A stretch of DNA of 47,320 nucleotides from Nemertoderma westbladi. Taxonomy: Eukaryota > Xenacoelomorpha > Nemertodermatida > Nemertodermatidae. Both the position numbers and the translations under genes were made by a program. The stretch is taken from NCBI GenBank assembly GCA_032718475.1, contig JAUCBJ010002118.1, positions 1-47,320 of the forward strand. Reading direction: 5' to 3'. Positions 20,868 through 31,432 of the stretch are shown piece by piece. Numbering within the stretch: the first letter of the stretch is position 1; each line of letters opens with the position of its first letter. The notes under the pieces were generated by a model. That model saw nothing but the letters and a program-made list of their open reading frames with translations. It ran no database searches and was not told the DNA's origin.

Positions 20868-22752
20868 CCCTAAATTTAGTGGGTCAGTTATTTCTCTTAG
20901 ATACAGTAGAAACCCTGAAACAATATGTCTAGCGCGTCGAAAGTACTTGTCCTTAACTAAAATTATGTCCTCTTTCAGATGAGACAAATAAAAATTTAAT
21001 AGCTCCAGTAGTTTTCGAGATATGAGGAGTTCTTGGTACCCATATCATATCAGCACCTTTCGGAAATATTAAAATTACACAAATTACATCATCCTTGAAA
21101 TTATAACCATTAAACCATACTATGCTTTTTTGTTTTGTTGAATTCATTATTAGTAATAGAAAGCAAGATTAGAAGCAAAATTTTCATTTTTTTTTTAAAA
21201 GATACTAATAGAGCACTAAAAATGCAAGTAGCACTTTTTTCAAAAGTGGTAATTTTGACCTACAGTTTGGCTACTGAGGTTTTAGAATGTGCTGATTTCA
21301 TTGGGAAGGTTTATTCCTCTACATCAAACATATCGAAGAGTTGTGTAAAATAACAACATAGATTAATTTTAATTAATTAATTTACATTAATTTATCTCAG
21401 CATATCTATTATGAATCAATAACCTTTGTCTATTAATTCTAAGAAGCGAACACTACTGTTAAGGTAGGTGGTCACGCATTGTCTTACTTGAGATCCTCCG
21501 ATAGTGGGATAGGCCCTCGGGGGATTCAGATAAGAGTCCCACTGCGCTGGTTTAGGCAGGAGAATTACACTAGCGTCATGGTTCTTAAAGAATAACCGGC
21601 CCCTCCAACCCCAAGTCCAGCAGTAGCTTCATCTCTACATCAGATAAAAATAACTATAATAGTACTCTCCTTGATGAAGCGGTTTTCGAGGAGTCTGAAG
21701 CAATCTGCTCACTGAAGTCGGAACAGATTCCGGGTGAATCGTTGAACATGAACAGCATCTTTTTATAAAGATGGCCGCTGTTAGTTACTGATTATATCGC
21801 CCGTCGAAATGTACAACTGTTAGTGGAAGGCCCTGTTGTCATCTGTTTTGAAGAAGACCTCTGACGAGCGAACTACGTAAGTACCACTGTAGACCGAGCG
21901 CGCGAGCGGCATCCATACACACAGCACTTTCCAACTATAACTGCTACCGCGGCTGCCAGGGCCAGCCCGTGTAGAGGTGATAATAACCTTTCAAATAAAT
22001 ACAGGTACGGACGCAATCAGGTAATGTAATAATGATAAGGCATTGATGCCTAACAGCATAATGCAGTCAGCAGTAATGGAATGCCTAACGCGCAAGTGAC
22101 GCAGTACAGTGCGAGTGCAGCAGTGCAATGCATATACCACATACAGAATAATAAACTACATTACCGGACCAGAACCAGAGTACTGCAGTACTGAAGTAGA
22201 AGTGCACTGGCTGGCTCTTAGAAGTTTCGACTGACACATTGGCCATTTTTGAAAATACCATAATTTTATAAACCTCTTGCCAATGAAATCAACACATTTT
22301 AAAACCTCAGTAGCCAAACTATACGGCCAAATTACAACTTTTAGCTATTTTAAAATTTCGAGCAACTTGTAATTTTGGTGCTCTTTTAGTGTCTATTAAA
22401 AAATAAACAATTAATTTATATTCTAATTTCGCTTTTGATTACTAATAATGAATTCGACTAACCAAAAAAAGCATAGTAGGGTGGTTTAATGGTTTTATAC
22501 CATGTGAAGGCTGAAGGGGGATGTATTTTGAATTTGATTCAATTTCGAAAAGTGCTGATATGGTATGGGTGCCAAGAACTCCGCATACCTCGAAAACAAC
22601 TGGAGCTATTACATTTTTATTTTTCTCATCTGAAAGAGGACATAATTTTAGTTAGGGCCAAGTTCTTTCGGCATCGACGTGCTAGACATATAGTTTCAGG
22701 GATTCTATTTAAGAGAAATAACTGGCCCACTAAATTTAGGGGCTTTGCATGT
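20868..22752. mobile_element. Large inverted-repeat (foldback-like) element, ~450-bp arms, no transposase
   Basis: The left arm (about 20868-21315) and right arm (about 22270-22752) are inverted copies. The outer edge reads TGCAAAGCCCCTAAATTTAG in the left orientation. Shared internal blocks include ACTAAAATTATGTCCTCTTT, CAGATGAG, CCAAGAACTCC-like sequence and AACCTCAGTAGCCAAACT. Divergence is substantial. The ~950-bp centre contains no recognisable protein. Beyond 21900 it is GC-richer with CAGTACTG words. Flanking target duplication could not be defined. Confidence 0.75.
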
Positions 22753-23495
22753 TTGTATGAACCCAATTTACTTGAGAATCACGAACTTGAGATTCAGCAG
22801 GCCTAGTGTAGGAGTATAGGCGTACGCGTAAGTATTGATGTAGTATTTACCCCAGTAGAACTGAAGATTTACAGACTGGATTGAACAAAATAAAAATATA
22901 TAAATTTATTCTTAAAATTGCCTTTCTATCGCACTCTTAATGTGGTATTTCAGTATTGAACATTTCTTCTACACTTTTTACACAATAAAAAGAGAGTATA
23001 GAAATACATGTAATTTTACTATCTCCCGTCACAAAATCAGCGTCCAACAGTCTATCATGTTATAAGAACCGATACTCCACCTACATAATATATAAAGACA
23101 AACCAAATACAACAATGCTGTGGTTGGTTAGCTACAATATTATTCTTGAATTGTTACTTTTAGGCCGAATATACCCCAAATACGGAGAAAAAGGAGTACT
23201 TTTTTTCCCTAGGAAAAATAAATCCATTGGATTGCCTTGATTTAACTTTTTCCCCGGCGAAAAAGTAATATAAGAACATGTGAAAATATTTTTGGTGGAA
23301 TTACATGTGTTGAAAGAGCATCGGCGTAGAAAAGGTTTGCAAGTAATTTGAGCAAAATCTAGGCAGACACTCAAAAGTTGTTGCAAATTTATCTGCGCGG
23401 TGTACTCCAAAACGGAACTCAATATTCAATATTGGTTTATATTGTTAAGAGGCTCTCTAGGTACGTAATAAATATTTGAAAACACTAAATTATTT
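22753..23495. other. Non-coding, nothing recognised
   Basis: AT-rich DNA without repeats or conserved ORFs that I can identify. Confidence 0.4.
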
Positions 23496-23731
23496 AAGAT
23501 GTAATATTATGGTTTTGTTCAGAAATGGAAAAAATGAGAAAGCGCGTCACCGGGGGTTGAACCAGCGCTATACGTACGTTTCAGGCTATCAGGGCTCATT
23601 AGTAGCGCTAACCAGTTCAGCCACTTGTCCCTGACATTCACTATCCCACCTAATCCACTTCTATTGAACAGGCAGTCTTAAGTTGCATATCCTTTTTTCC
23701 ATTTCTGAACAAAACCATAATATTACATCTT
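23496..23731 (-). mobile_element. 236-bp element: perfect 39-bp inverted termini around a tRNA-like sequence
   Basis: AAGATGTAATATTATGGTTT and the following 19 bases at 23496-23534 are exactly complementary to 23693-23731. Inside, on the minus strand at about 23636-23540, is a class-II-like tRNA sequence. It has a 5' end GTCAGGG, a D-arm/A-box GTGGCTGAACTGGTTAGCGC and a B box TGGTTCAACCCC. Acceptor pairing is only partial (GTCA with TGAC) and the T stem is poor, so it is unlikely to be a working tRNA. Confidence 0.7.
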
Positions 23732-23892
23732 TAATTACAGTTGCATTAACAGCTCAACTCCAATTTATTTAAATTATTTAACATTGAGTACCAGTAGAGC
23801 ATCATCGGGAGTTGAAGAGTACAGTAATTGAAATCGCAGCAACTATGGAAGAAATATAGTAAATACTCTTTATTTTGTTACACTATACTCAA

Positions 23893-24150
23893 AGGCGGGG
23901 AGGCTCAGTTGGTTGAGCGCCGGGCCTGCAATCTATTGGTTCTAGGTTCAGCCCCGCCAGGGTCCACTCAACCTTTCATCCACTGGGGTCGATAAATTGA
24001 GTACCAGTTAAATAACTGGGAGCAAATCTTGGGATAGGAGTAGCGCCCACCCCTACCCTCGGGTAGCAGCTATCGAAAGAGGAGCCTTCTGGTCGCCTCC
24101 GGCTTCGGCCGATTGTTTGCTTTGCTTGCTTTGCTTTGCTTGCTTATTAT
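23893..24150 (+). mobile_element. tRNA-derived SINE
   Basis: The head GGCGGGGAGGCTCAGTTGGT has an A box, followed by a B box GGTTCAGCCCC. The body contains CACTGGGGTCGATAAATTGA and GTACCAGTTAAATAACTGGG. It recalls the central domain of some invertebrate SINEs (cephalopod types from memory). The tail region ends in TTTGC/TTGC microsatellite repeats at about 24110-24140. No target duplication was defined. Confidence 0.75.
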
Positions 24151-25373
24151 ATTAAAGACAAAAAGACATGGAAAAAAAACGCAGAACATTTTATCAATAT
24201 TATATCGACCCTTTATTAACCTCGATAATAGTGAAAAGGTTATACTTTTTTTCCCTAAATAATAAATAATAATTATTATTGATTCCAGTTCGAATTTCAA
24301 ATTAAATTGAAAACCAGAATATAAAAAGATATTAGGAGAGGACAATTCGACTTTAAGAATACAATCAGGTATTACATGAAATTAAAATAGTAATTCTCCC
24401 TTGTACATTTGACCTAGCTCGCACGGCAATTTGTACATTTCGGTGAGGGCGGAAATAAAGCGTTATATTATTTCCATGTATATAAGTAGTTAATATTTCT
24501 TAGTAATAGACACATGTGTCGCAAGAAGTTAACAGAAACTGCACCCATTCGCTCAATTGTAATCAATTAGATTCTCATTTATTTAAACGTATAATTATCG
24601 AAATATAAATAAACCAAATAAATTAAATTTATTTAAGAAGAAATACTACGGGGAGATTAGTGGTTACATACCAGTACAAAAAAGCGACAACCAATGGAAA
24701 GCGATGCTAAATAGACGGACTAAATTTATTTATACTGAACAATAATTGTTATTGTTCAATACAAACCCGCACCAGCACATAATTAATACAAGCTCACCAA
24801 ATAATATTAAATTCAAGCAATTAATTAGTTAATCATAAGCAATATATTTAACATCAGTTTCATTGGTTAACATAAATTCAGAATAATTAAAATTAAATTA
24901 GGTGTCATTAGCATTTCACTAAGTAGTAGAGGCGGTAAAGTTAAACAAGAATACTAATTATTGGCTTATTGATTGCGTTCGAATTGTAACACGTATATGA
25001 TATGATGCATTTAAATGAAAGTATAAAAGAAAGAAACACTTACCTTTCACATACATAATAATATTATATTACTTTAAATATTAATCAATAGGCAAGACAG
25101 AACTAGGAGTATCCAAAAAAAAGGGTATCAACTTGGAGTTACTCCAAATCTCAATTTTATATCATTTAAGGTGGCCCAACCCCCAAATTTTTAACTTTTT
25201 ACAAAAACCATCTCACGCAGACTCCATAGATCACTTTGACATGATCTAAAATATCGTCTATATCAACAGTCATCAAAACATTGGAATCTTTCATATTCAA
25301 ATGTTATGGGATGTTGTTTTATATATTTTTGGAATCTACGCGAATAAAGTAAATTATTGATATATTATATATA
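24151..25373. other. AT-rich non-coding region
   Basis: No gene is supported. ORFs here are low-complexity AT translations. Confidence 0.5.
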
Positions 25374-25725
25374 TCAAAGTGCAATACAAACCGTGTTGAG
25401 AACGTATTTTTCAACCGTGTTGTTAACATATGGAACGATTTACCTACTAATGTGGTGAATAGTCCGTCTCTTAACGCTTTTAAGTCGAAATTACTCACTG
25501 TGGATTTTAAAAAATATATAAAATTTGATCGAAATATGTAACATTTAATATTGATTTTAACTATGTTTTATTGAAGTGTATAATTTTACTTAATTTTAGT
25601 TTAGCTGGTGCATATTCACTTCGTGTCGTAAATTTTAATGATATAATTGTGTTGTTTATCATTGTTATGTGTGCTGCACTAGCTGAGGTGTATCCTCTAA
25701 TAAAATATCTTATCTTATCTTATAT
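25374..25725 (+). mobile_element. 5'-truncated LINE (CR1/L2-like) 3' end
   Basis: The reading frame from about 25374 ends at a TAA at 25539. It encodes the characteristic C-terminus of non-LTR reverse transcriptases: KCNTNRVENVFFNRVVNIWN, then DLPTNVV and NAFKSKL. About 180 bp of 3' UTR follows and ends in (TATCT)n, the microsatellite-type tail of CR1/L2-like elements. Only about 55 codons remain, as expected of incomplete reverse transcription. Confidence 0.85.
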
Positions 25726-27412
25726 GAGATGGTTTATGGAAAAAAAAGCCAAAACATTATTAAAATGTTGAGTATTAGACCATCTTAAACGGGTGTAAAA
25801 ACTAACAATACATTAAACCCAGAAGGCAAACAGTATATTATATAAAAAGCTTGTAGATGGAGCATTGAAGCATAATTAATGTGATTAATTAAATTGTTGT
25901 CGCAACAAAAACTATAATTTTCTGTCTAAGGTAAATTAAATTTAAATTAAATTACAGATGTAAAGTTAGTATCTCGAACCGAAATGATATAGAGCTTCTA
26001 AATAGGGATAGTCATCAAGATATTGTACAAAATGTGCCAGTCAAATAAGATCTCCGTGAACCGGCCTTACCATTTGTGCAATATCTCAATAAATAATCAC
26101 TCTACTCCAATTTTAAAGGTACCCATTGTTTAGGGTATAACATAACTAATCCAACGGCATGCTCAAAGAGCTATTTGTTGAGGAAAAGACTTAGTTTAGT
26201 ATTTTAGACCGAAAGTACAATATATTTTCAAATTAAAGCCAAATTATAAGCAAAGCTACGTTTAATAAACAAAACTACCCTAACAAAAAGGTTTCCTAAG
26301 GGTAAGGAAGGATAATATAATACTGGGTAATATAATTTCATCTTTGGAGGGAAAAAAGGCGTTAAGTCACCATAATTATTATCATTAGATACCTGTGTAT
26401 TTGACTCGATTTTATTGTTACAAAATTACACATTTAATTTTAATAAGCATTTATAATGAGGAGAAAAACTAGCACTGCTATTGTCCCCAATTTCATATTT
26501 TGTGGTACCAATCTCGCTTGATAACACTCAAGGTGTCGACAAAATCTGACACGGTGTGTTTGAATAGGCCTATATTGAAAATATTCTAATTTTTTGGAAC
26601 TATTCAAAAAACAGGAGACAATTTTTTTTAACCTACGGTGGCACAAAATAGGAAATAAAAAAAGTTTCATACTAAAGTAGAGGTAAATAAAAAAAAGTTG
26701 CAAATTAAAGTAAGAAATAAAATGTATTATGCGTATAACGGTACTGCTATGGCTGCAGATAGCAGACACTTTTGTTTGAAACTATTTTATTTAATCTACT
26801 TTAGTTTGACACTTTAGTAATATTCAACTTTAGTTTGAAACTTGTTCATCACCAACATAAATGGAAACTAAATTGGCTTAAATCAGCCACCGTCGCATAT
26901 CCTATATCATAGAATATTTTCTTTGTCGAACTAAACTTTCTCGCTATTAAGTAGGTCAGATTTCAACAAATCAGTCCGTCATTTGACTTTGACAACTTCA
27001 ACTTTCAGAGAATTAAATAATAACAAACAACTTAACAATGGCAATAATTATGAAATTCGTCAATGGAAACACTGATCACTGCCGCTTAACCAGAAAGGAC
27101 GCGGCGAAAAGTATCACCCTCAACCCTATTTAATAAATTATTGTCTATAATTGAGTGGAGGTGGAACCCAACAACACTACTTCAAATAGTACCAAAAACC
27201 GTGTCTAACTTTATGGACACCGCATATGTCTTATCAAGAACTTATTAATTACTGTGGGTCCGGTACTACTATTGAGTATTGAGTACCGTATTTATTCTTA
27301 AGAAATAAAATACCGTGAATAGCTTCAACATAACGTCTTGTGGAATTATATACCTACAAATAAGCACTAAAAAGCACAGATATTTACTTTGCTTGCCTAT
27401 CAACGCGATGGG
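25726..27412. other. Non-coding region downstream of DNAJC21
   Basis: AT-rich. Weak inverted similarity around AGTTTCATACTAAAGTAGAG (26660) and TTTAGTTTGAAAC (26830) suggests a decayed hairpin element. No conserved gene is seen. Confidence 0.45.
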
Positions 27413-30229
27413 TTATTTCGATTTGACTCCCTTGCGTTTTGTTCTCACACTGGTCCACTCGGAACCCCCATCCGGCTCGGAACGCAACGCAGAATGGCCG
27501 GAAACTTTAAGGTGCTGAAAGAGTTTATTGCGAGAAGGGAAAACCTCGTAACAGGTGCTACACAGTACGGCAGGTACAAACGAGTCCTCAGGTACAATGG
27601 ACACCCGGCAACGGCCAACACATGGCTTATCTACTAACTGCCTTGTCGAGTCCTTCGAAGGAGTCTCCATACTCATATCAAATAGATCTTTACTTATATA
27701 AACGCAGTTTGACTTGTCGCTCGATTGTTCGGGAATAGTTCCATTGCTAATTGAGGTATTTGTAACTGTCCCATTACTAGGGGGACAGGGTGGGACAATC
27801 TCGTTACTATTTGGAGGCAGTGGGGAAGTCCCGCAGTCTGGGACACATCCACTCGGAGGGACTTCTTCAGAAGGTTCAGTTCCCGGGTAATTAAAGACTT
27901 CATCGAGACTTCCATTAACTTCGCCGTCGATGCTAGTGACCTTACCAGTTTTACGTTTCGAGGGTTTCGATTGATTGTGTTGAGTCTTCTGTACCGAAGT
28001 CGCGGTTCGCTGCCCCCCGCCGCCCCCCTTCCCGCCATGTTTCCCGCGACCTTTCTTCCCCGACTTCCCCCCATCATCCGAGTCGTCCCCCAACTTCTCC
28101 CCCAACATCTGTAGGAGCTGCTCCAATTCGACGTCTCTGGAGGCTACGAGTTTACCCCGGGACCCTCGCTTTCCTCTACGACCCCCCCTCGCCGCGCTCG
28201 TCCCACCGGCCTCCGCGCTCTCGGCGGGAGGCGCTTCCACACAAACGGCCGGCTCCGACTCCACGTCCGTACGCGTCTCCGTGGTCACCGAGAAGGAGCC
28301 GTCGTCCACGGATGTCGTATCCTCGCTGGTTATCGAGGGTTTCGCGATCACTATGAACTCCGTCGTCGCCGCGGTCAGATAGGAGAACCTGCTGACCCGG
28401 GTGGCTCTCCGGCGGTTCTCCCGGCACCACAACTCCTCCCCGCCGCTGTCCCCACTCCCTATCCGCAGCTCCTCGTACTCCAACTCCTCGATGGACGTTA
28501 ACCAATCGGCCCGCGATGGTTCGCTGAACTCCCCGCCGCTCTCCTCCGTGTCCGAATCGCTCCGACGCGGACGCCGTTTCTTCTTCTTCCGGCGAACTTT
28601 GGCGACGGGGACGGGCGGCTCGCCGGTACCCGCGGCCGGGGCGCAGCAACTAGACGACGACAGTTCGGAGACGGACGCGTTCCGACTGGGTTCCGAGGTG
28701 TTCCGACTTGTTTCCGATGTGTTCGGAATGGGTTCCGAGGTGTCCCGACTGGGTTCCGAGGCGTTTGGACTAGGTTCCGAGGCGTTAGGACTAGGTTCCG
28801 AGGCGTTCTGAGTGGGTTCCGAGGTGTCCCGTCTGGGTTCCGACGCGCTGAGAAGGGGTTCCGAGGAGTTCCGACTGGGTTCCTTAGCGTCGGCAGCTCC
28901 AACCAACTCAGATACGACGGATCCCGCATCTAGGAGGGGCGGTTCCACTACACCATCGGGCGATGATTCAATGAGTTCGGCGGCCGGAGGTTGAGTGTCG
29001 CGCTCGGGAGACCCAATGTCGGGCCCCTCGCAGCCATTGGTCGATAGCAGCTGGTTACGTGAGCTACTGTCGTTGTCGTCTTCAGTCTCGGCCAGCGGAC
29101 AGTCGGACACGTTAGCAGATCCGTCAACCTGGTTACTACAGCCATCAACCGTAATATCAACGTCATCCACGGTGATGCCATCATCATTGGGAGCGGTGAA
29201 TTCCTCCACCACAGCACCGCTGTCACCGTCCACTACCACTCCTCCAACCGATACATTGCCAAACATTTCGTCTTCCCTTTGCATCTCTCGCCTCAACTTC
29301 TCCACGTTCTCTCGATGTTTTTTACTTTTCTCGTGGTTCCCGAAGGCCCGCTCTGATCTAAAGGTTTTATTACAGGCGATACATCGCAACATCTCCTCAT
29401 CCGAATCTTCCATATCGTCTAACAGATTATCCAGGGCCCCATTCTCCTTGGTAACTGTCCACTCAGCTTCCTTGTAATTCTCTAACTTCTTCGCCTCTTC
29501 CACGACCTGTTTCTCTTTAATTTGTTTCAATCTTTCTCTCCGCTCCCTTTCCAGCTCTTCCTGCTTCGCTTTGTGCTCCTGCATTCTCTTGTCTCGCTTC
29601 TTAACGAACGCCGCCAACTGCCTCACCTTCTCGTTCCACTCCCGTCTCGACTGATCTCTCACTTTCTTATTGTCTTTCTCCATCAACTTCGCTATTTTCT
29701 TGTTAGGTGCGTCGCGAATATCGTAGGTCTCCACCCAGACGAAGGTTCGTAAAGTGCCGTAGTTTCCCCAATACGAATAGAATGGCCGCACCACTTCGTC
29801 AAAATCAGAATCGCGCCAACCGAAATCCGGGAAAGAAAACTTACTCTTGGGGCCGTCGACAAACCGACGGTCCTCTTCGCCGATGTTGGTGAACAAATCT
29901 TTATAAACTGCGTAGAAGCCGTTTATATCATCACCAAATCCTTTGTAGATGCTGCTCTGGAAGTATCTCATGATGTTGAGTTTGTCCTCGTAATCGTCGG
30001 CTCCCCCGTTCAGGATGGTCTCCCGGTGTCTGTCGTACCAAGCACGCTCCTGCGAGTCGCTCAGCACCTCGTAGGCCTGTTGGATGAGTCGGAAGGTCGC
30101 AGTTGCTCGGGTTTCGTCGTCCGGATTCTTGTCTGGGTGCCATTTAAGAGCTTCTCTACGATACGCTTTTCTGAGTTCGTCGTCAGTCGCTTCCGTATTG
30201 ACGTTGAGAACTTCGTAATGACACCGCAT
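27413..30229 (-). CDS. DNAJC21: DnaJ homolog subfamily C member 21 (Jjj1-type J protein)
   Basis: This is a J-domain co-chaperone of Hsp70. Its yeast counterpart Jjj1 acts with Rei1 in the last cytoplasmic steps of 60S subunit maturation. The proposed start at 30229 gives MRCHYEVLNVNTEATDDELR, the family's own N-terminus; an ATG 36 nt upstream (30265) is in frame. The J domain covers residues 1-70 with the catalytic HPD in LKWHPDKNPDD. Next come the conserved FYSYWGNY region, a basic/glutamate-rich coiled coil, and a C2H2 finger CIACNKTFRSERAFGNHEKS (about residue 290). A second finger, CSTCYEVFPSRNKLFQHLKV, lies near the C-terminus. The product is about 938 residues against roughly 530-576 in human. 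The excess is an acidic, Ser/Pro-rich linker with SEP-type octapeptide repeats (28679-28890) and Gly/Lys-rich stretches. The GC-rich single exon has no breaks. Confidence 0.95.
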   Translation of the reverse strand: MRCHYEVLNVNTEATDDELRKAYRREALKWHPDKNPDDETRATATFRLIQQAYEVLSDSQERAWYDRHRETILNGGADDYEDKLNIMRYFQSSIYKGFGDDINGFYAVYKDLFTNIGEEDRRFVDGPKSKFSFPDFGWRDSDFDEVVRPFYSYWGNYGTLRTFVWVETYDIRDAPNKKIAKLMEKDNKKVRDQSRREWNEKVRQLAAFVKKRDKRMQEHKAKQEELERERRERLKQIKEKQVVEEAKKLENYKEAEWTVTKENGALDNLLDDMEDSDEEMLRCIACNKTFRSERAFGNHEKSKKHRENVEKLRREMQREDEMFGNVSVGGVVVDGDSGAVVEEFTAPNDDGITVDDVDITVDGCSNQVDGSANVSDCPLAETEDDNDSSSRNQLLSTNGCEGPDIGSPERDTQPPAAELIESSPDGVVEPPLLDAGSVVSELVGAADAKEPSRNSSEPLLSASEPRRDTSEPTQNASEPSPNASEPSPNASEPSRDTSEPIPNTSETSRNTSEPSRNASVSELSSSSCCAPAAGTGEPPVPVAKVRRKKKKRRPRRSDSDTEESGGEFSEPSRADWLTSIEELEYEELRIGSGDSGGEELWCRENRRRATRVSRFSYLTAATTEFIVIAKPSITSEDTTSVDDGSFSVTTETRTDVESEPAVCVEAPPAESAEAGGTSAARGGRRGKRGSRGKLVASRDVELEQLLQMLGEKLGDDSDDGGKSGKKGRGKHGGKGGGGGQRTATSVQKTQHNQSKPSKRKTGKVTSIDGEVNGSLDEVFNYPGTEPSEEVPPSGCVPDCGTSPLPPNSNEIVPPCPPSNGTVTNTSISNGTIPEQSSDKSNCVYISKDLFDMSMETPSKDSTRQLVDKPCVGRCRVSIVPEDSFVPAVLCSTCYEVFPSRNKLFQHLKVSGHSALRSEPDGGSEWTSVRTKRKGVKSK
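28679..28890 (-). repeat. In-frame 24-bp coding repeat in DNAJC21
   Basis: About eight imperfect copies of a 24-bp unit encode SEPSPNA/SEPSRDT-type octapeptides. Unit length keeps the frame, so copy number can vary without truncating the protein. Human DNAJC21 has no such block that I recall. Confidence 0.85.
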
Positions 30230-30545
30230 TTCCGAAAAGGTGGAAGTTTTAATACAAGTCTCCAATCACAGAATAAGTATCATAGATAGTTGTAGTTAGC
30301 TGATTAGAGCCCCACCTCCAGTAGTTTAGTATTAGTAGTACAGTACGGTACCGGTCAGCCGGTAAGTACGGGCCAGCCGGAAGACCGCAAGACCGGTACC
30401 GCACAACAACAGCCGTAGCAAAAGGTCACTTGCTTATCAGCTTATGGTCCACCCTTTCTCTGTTTCTGTCTTTGCTCTTTTAAAGGTCCGTAGATTAGTA
30501 CCGATCGGGTATACTAGCAGACTGGTATGGTATATCTGTATGGGT
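30230..30545. other. 5' flank of DNAJC21
   Basis: It contains clustered ACCGGT words (30340-30400). No other gene is seen. Confidence 0.4.
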
Positions 30546-31219
30546 AATTCCATCCAAATTTGACAAATCGCGGTGGCGTGGTTCATCGATTTCGTTTATT
30601 TTTGGATATATGGTCGGAAATGGTATAAAATGACACCTGATGAAATATTTCTGATTATGGTTTATTGGTTTTCGAGATATTGCAGTATTGCACTTCAAAG
30701 TTTGCGATTTATTCGAACATATCCCCAATGAAACCTACATAAAATCTTTCTGACTAGTGGGTGGAGTGTCATATGTTTATTGTACACATATATATGTCTT
30801 ATACACATTAAAACCATGACTAAATACCATCCACTTGCCAGACCAACTTTTCTATGTTGCCAAAGATTGGACTTTTCGACAAATTTTGTCTCTTTGAGGC
30901 TTGAGTTGGTGGAGTGGTCTGATTAGTGGGTGGTAGCACAAAACATTTAGTAAATAGTTAGATATACCAAAGGGGGGTTCTGTGGTACAATTTTCATGTA
31001 CCACCAGCAAGTCAGACTTCCACACCATCATATGGAAAATTGAAACTTTCCAAAATTGCCATAATTCGGAACATCGCTGCAAGCGTCTGATAAAATATGG
31101 GTGCTTGAAATGAATCATGAGTAGTCTTAACATAGATAGGCCTAAGGTAAACATGCATGACAAGTTTCGGACCCAACCCATGCCTTCTTCAGAATATATT
31201 ATCCAATTTAGAAGATCAA
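30546..31219 (-). repeat. Dispersed repeat A, left copy
   Basis: Nearly the whole stretch is the reverse complement of 45054-46236, apart from a nested insertion there. Shared blocks include ATCCAAATTTGACAAATCGC, GATTTATTCGAACATATCC and AGACGCTTGCAGCGATGTTC (in complement). It has no ORF of note, and the family is unknown. Confidence 0.85.
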
Positions 31220-31432
31220 TTTTCAGAATTAATCATCAGATTAAATGCTTTAGAACCAAGGTCTGCTTAAGAGGTTGCTGTGCATAACCAGGATACATTA
31301 AGTATTTAAATGTTTTAGACACAATAAAGGCTGTTTTTTTCACCACCCACTTGTCATATATTTTATTTTTAACAAACAAAGGAAAAAATATTCACATATT
31401 ATTGACTAATTTCAATACCCAATGAATTATAT

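Noticed and set aside
22489-22806. 105-codon ORF, with a partner at 20987-20646 on the other strand
   Set aside because: The similarity arises because the two stretches are inverted arms of one element. Frames shift between the arms and there is no recognisable domain.
23540-23636. Functional class-II tRNA gene on the minus strand
   Set aside because: A and B boxes are present, but the T stem mispairs, the acceptor pairs only at its outer end and no clean anticodon arm forms.
24070-24345. 91-codon minus-strand ORF with a hydrophobic stretch
   Set aside because: It starts in AT-rich low-complexity DNA and runs through the SINE tail microsatellite. No coding signature is seen.
28176-29477. 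Several ORFs of 90-160 codons overlapping DNAJC21
   Set aside because: They are shadow frames of the GC-rich, repetitive linker, with no family resemblance.
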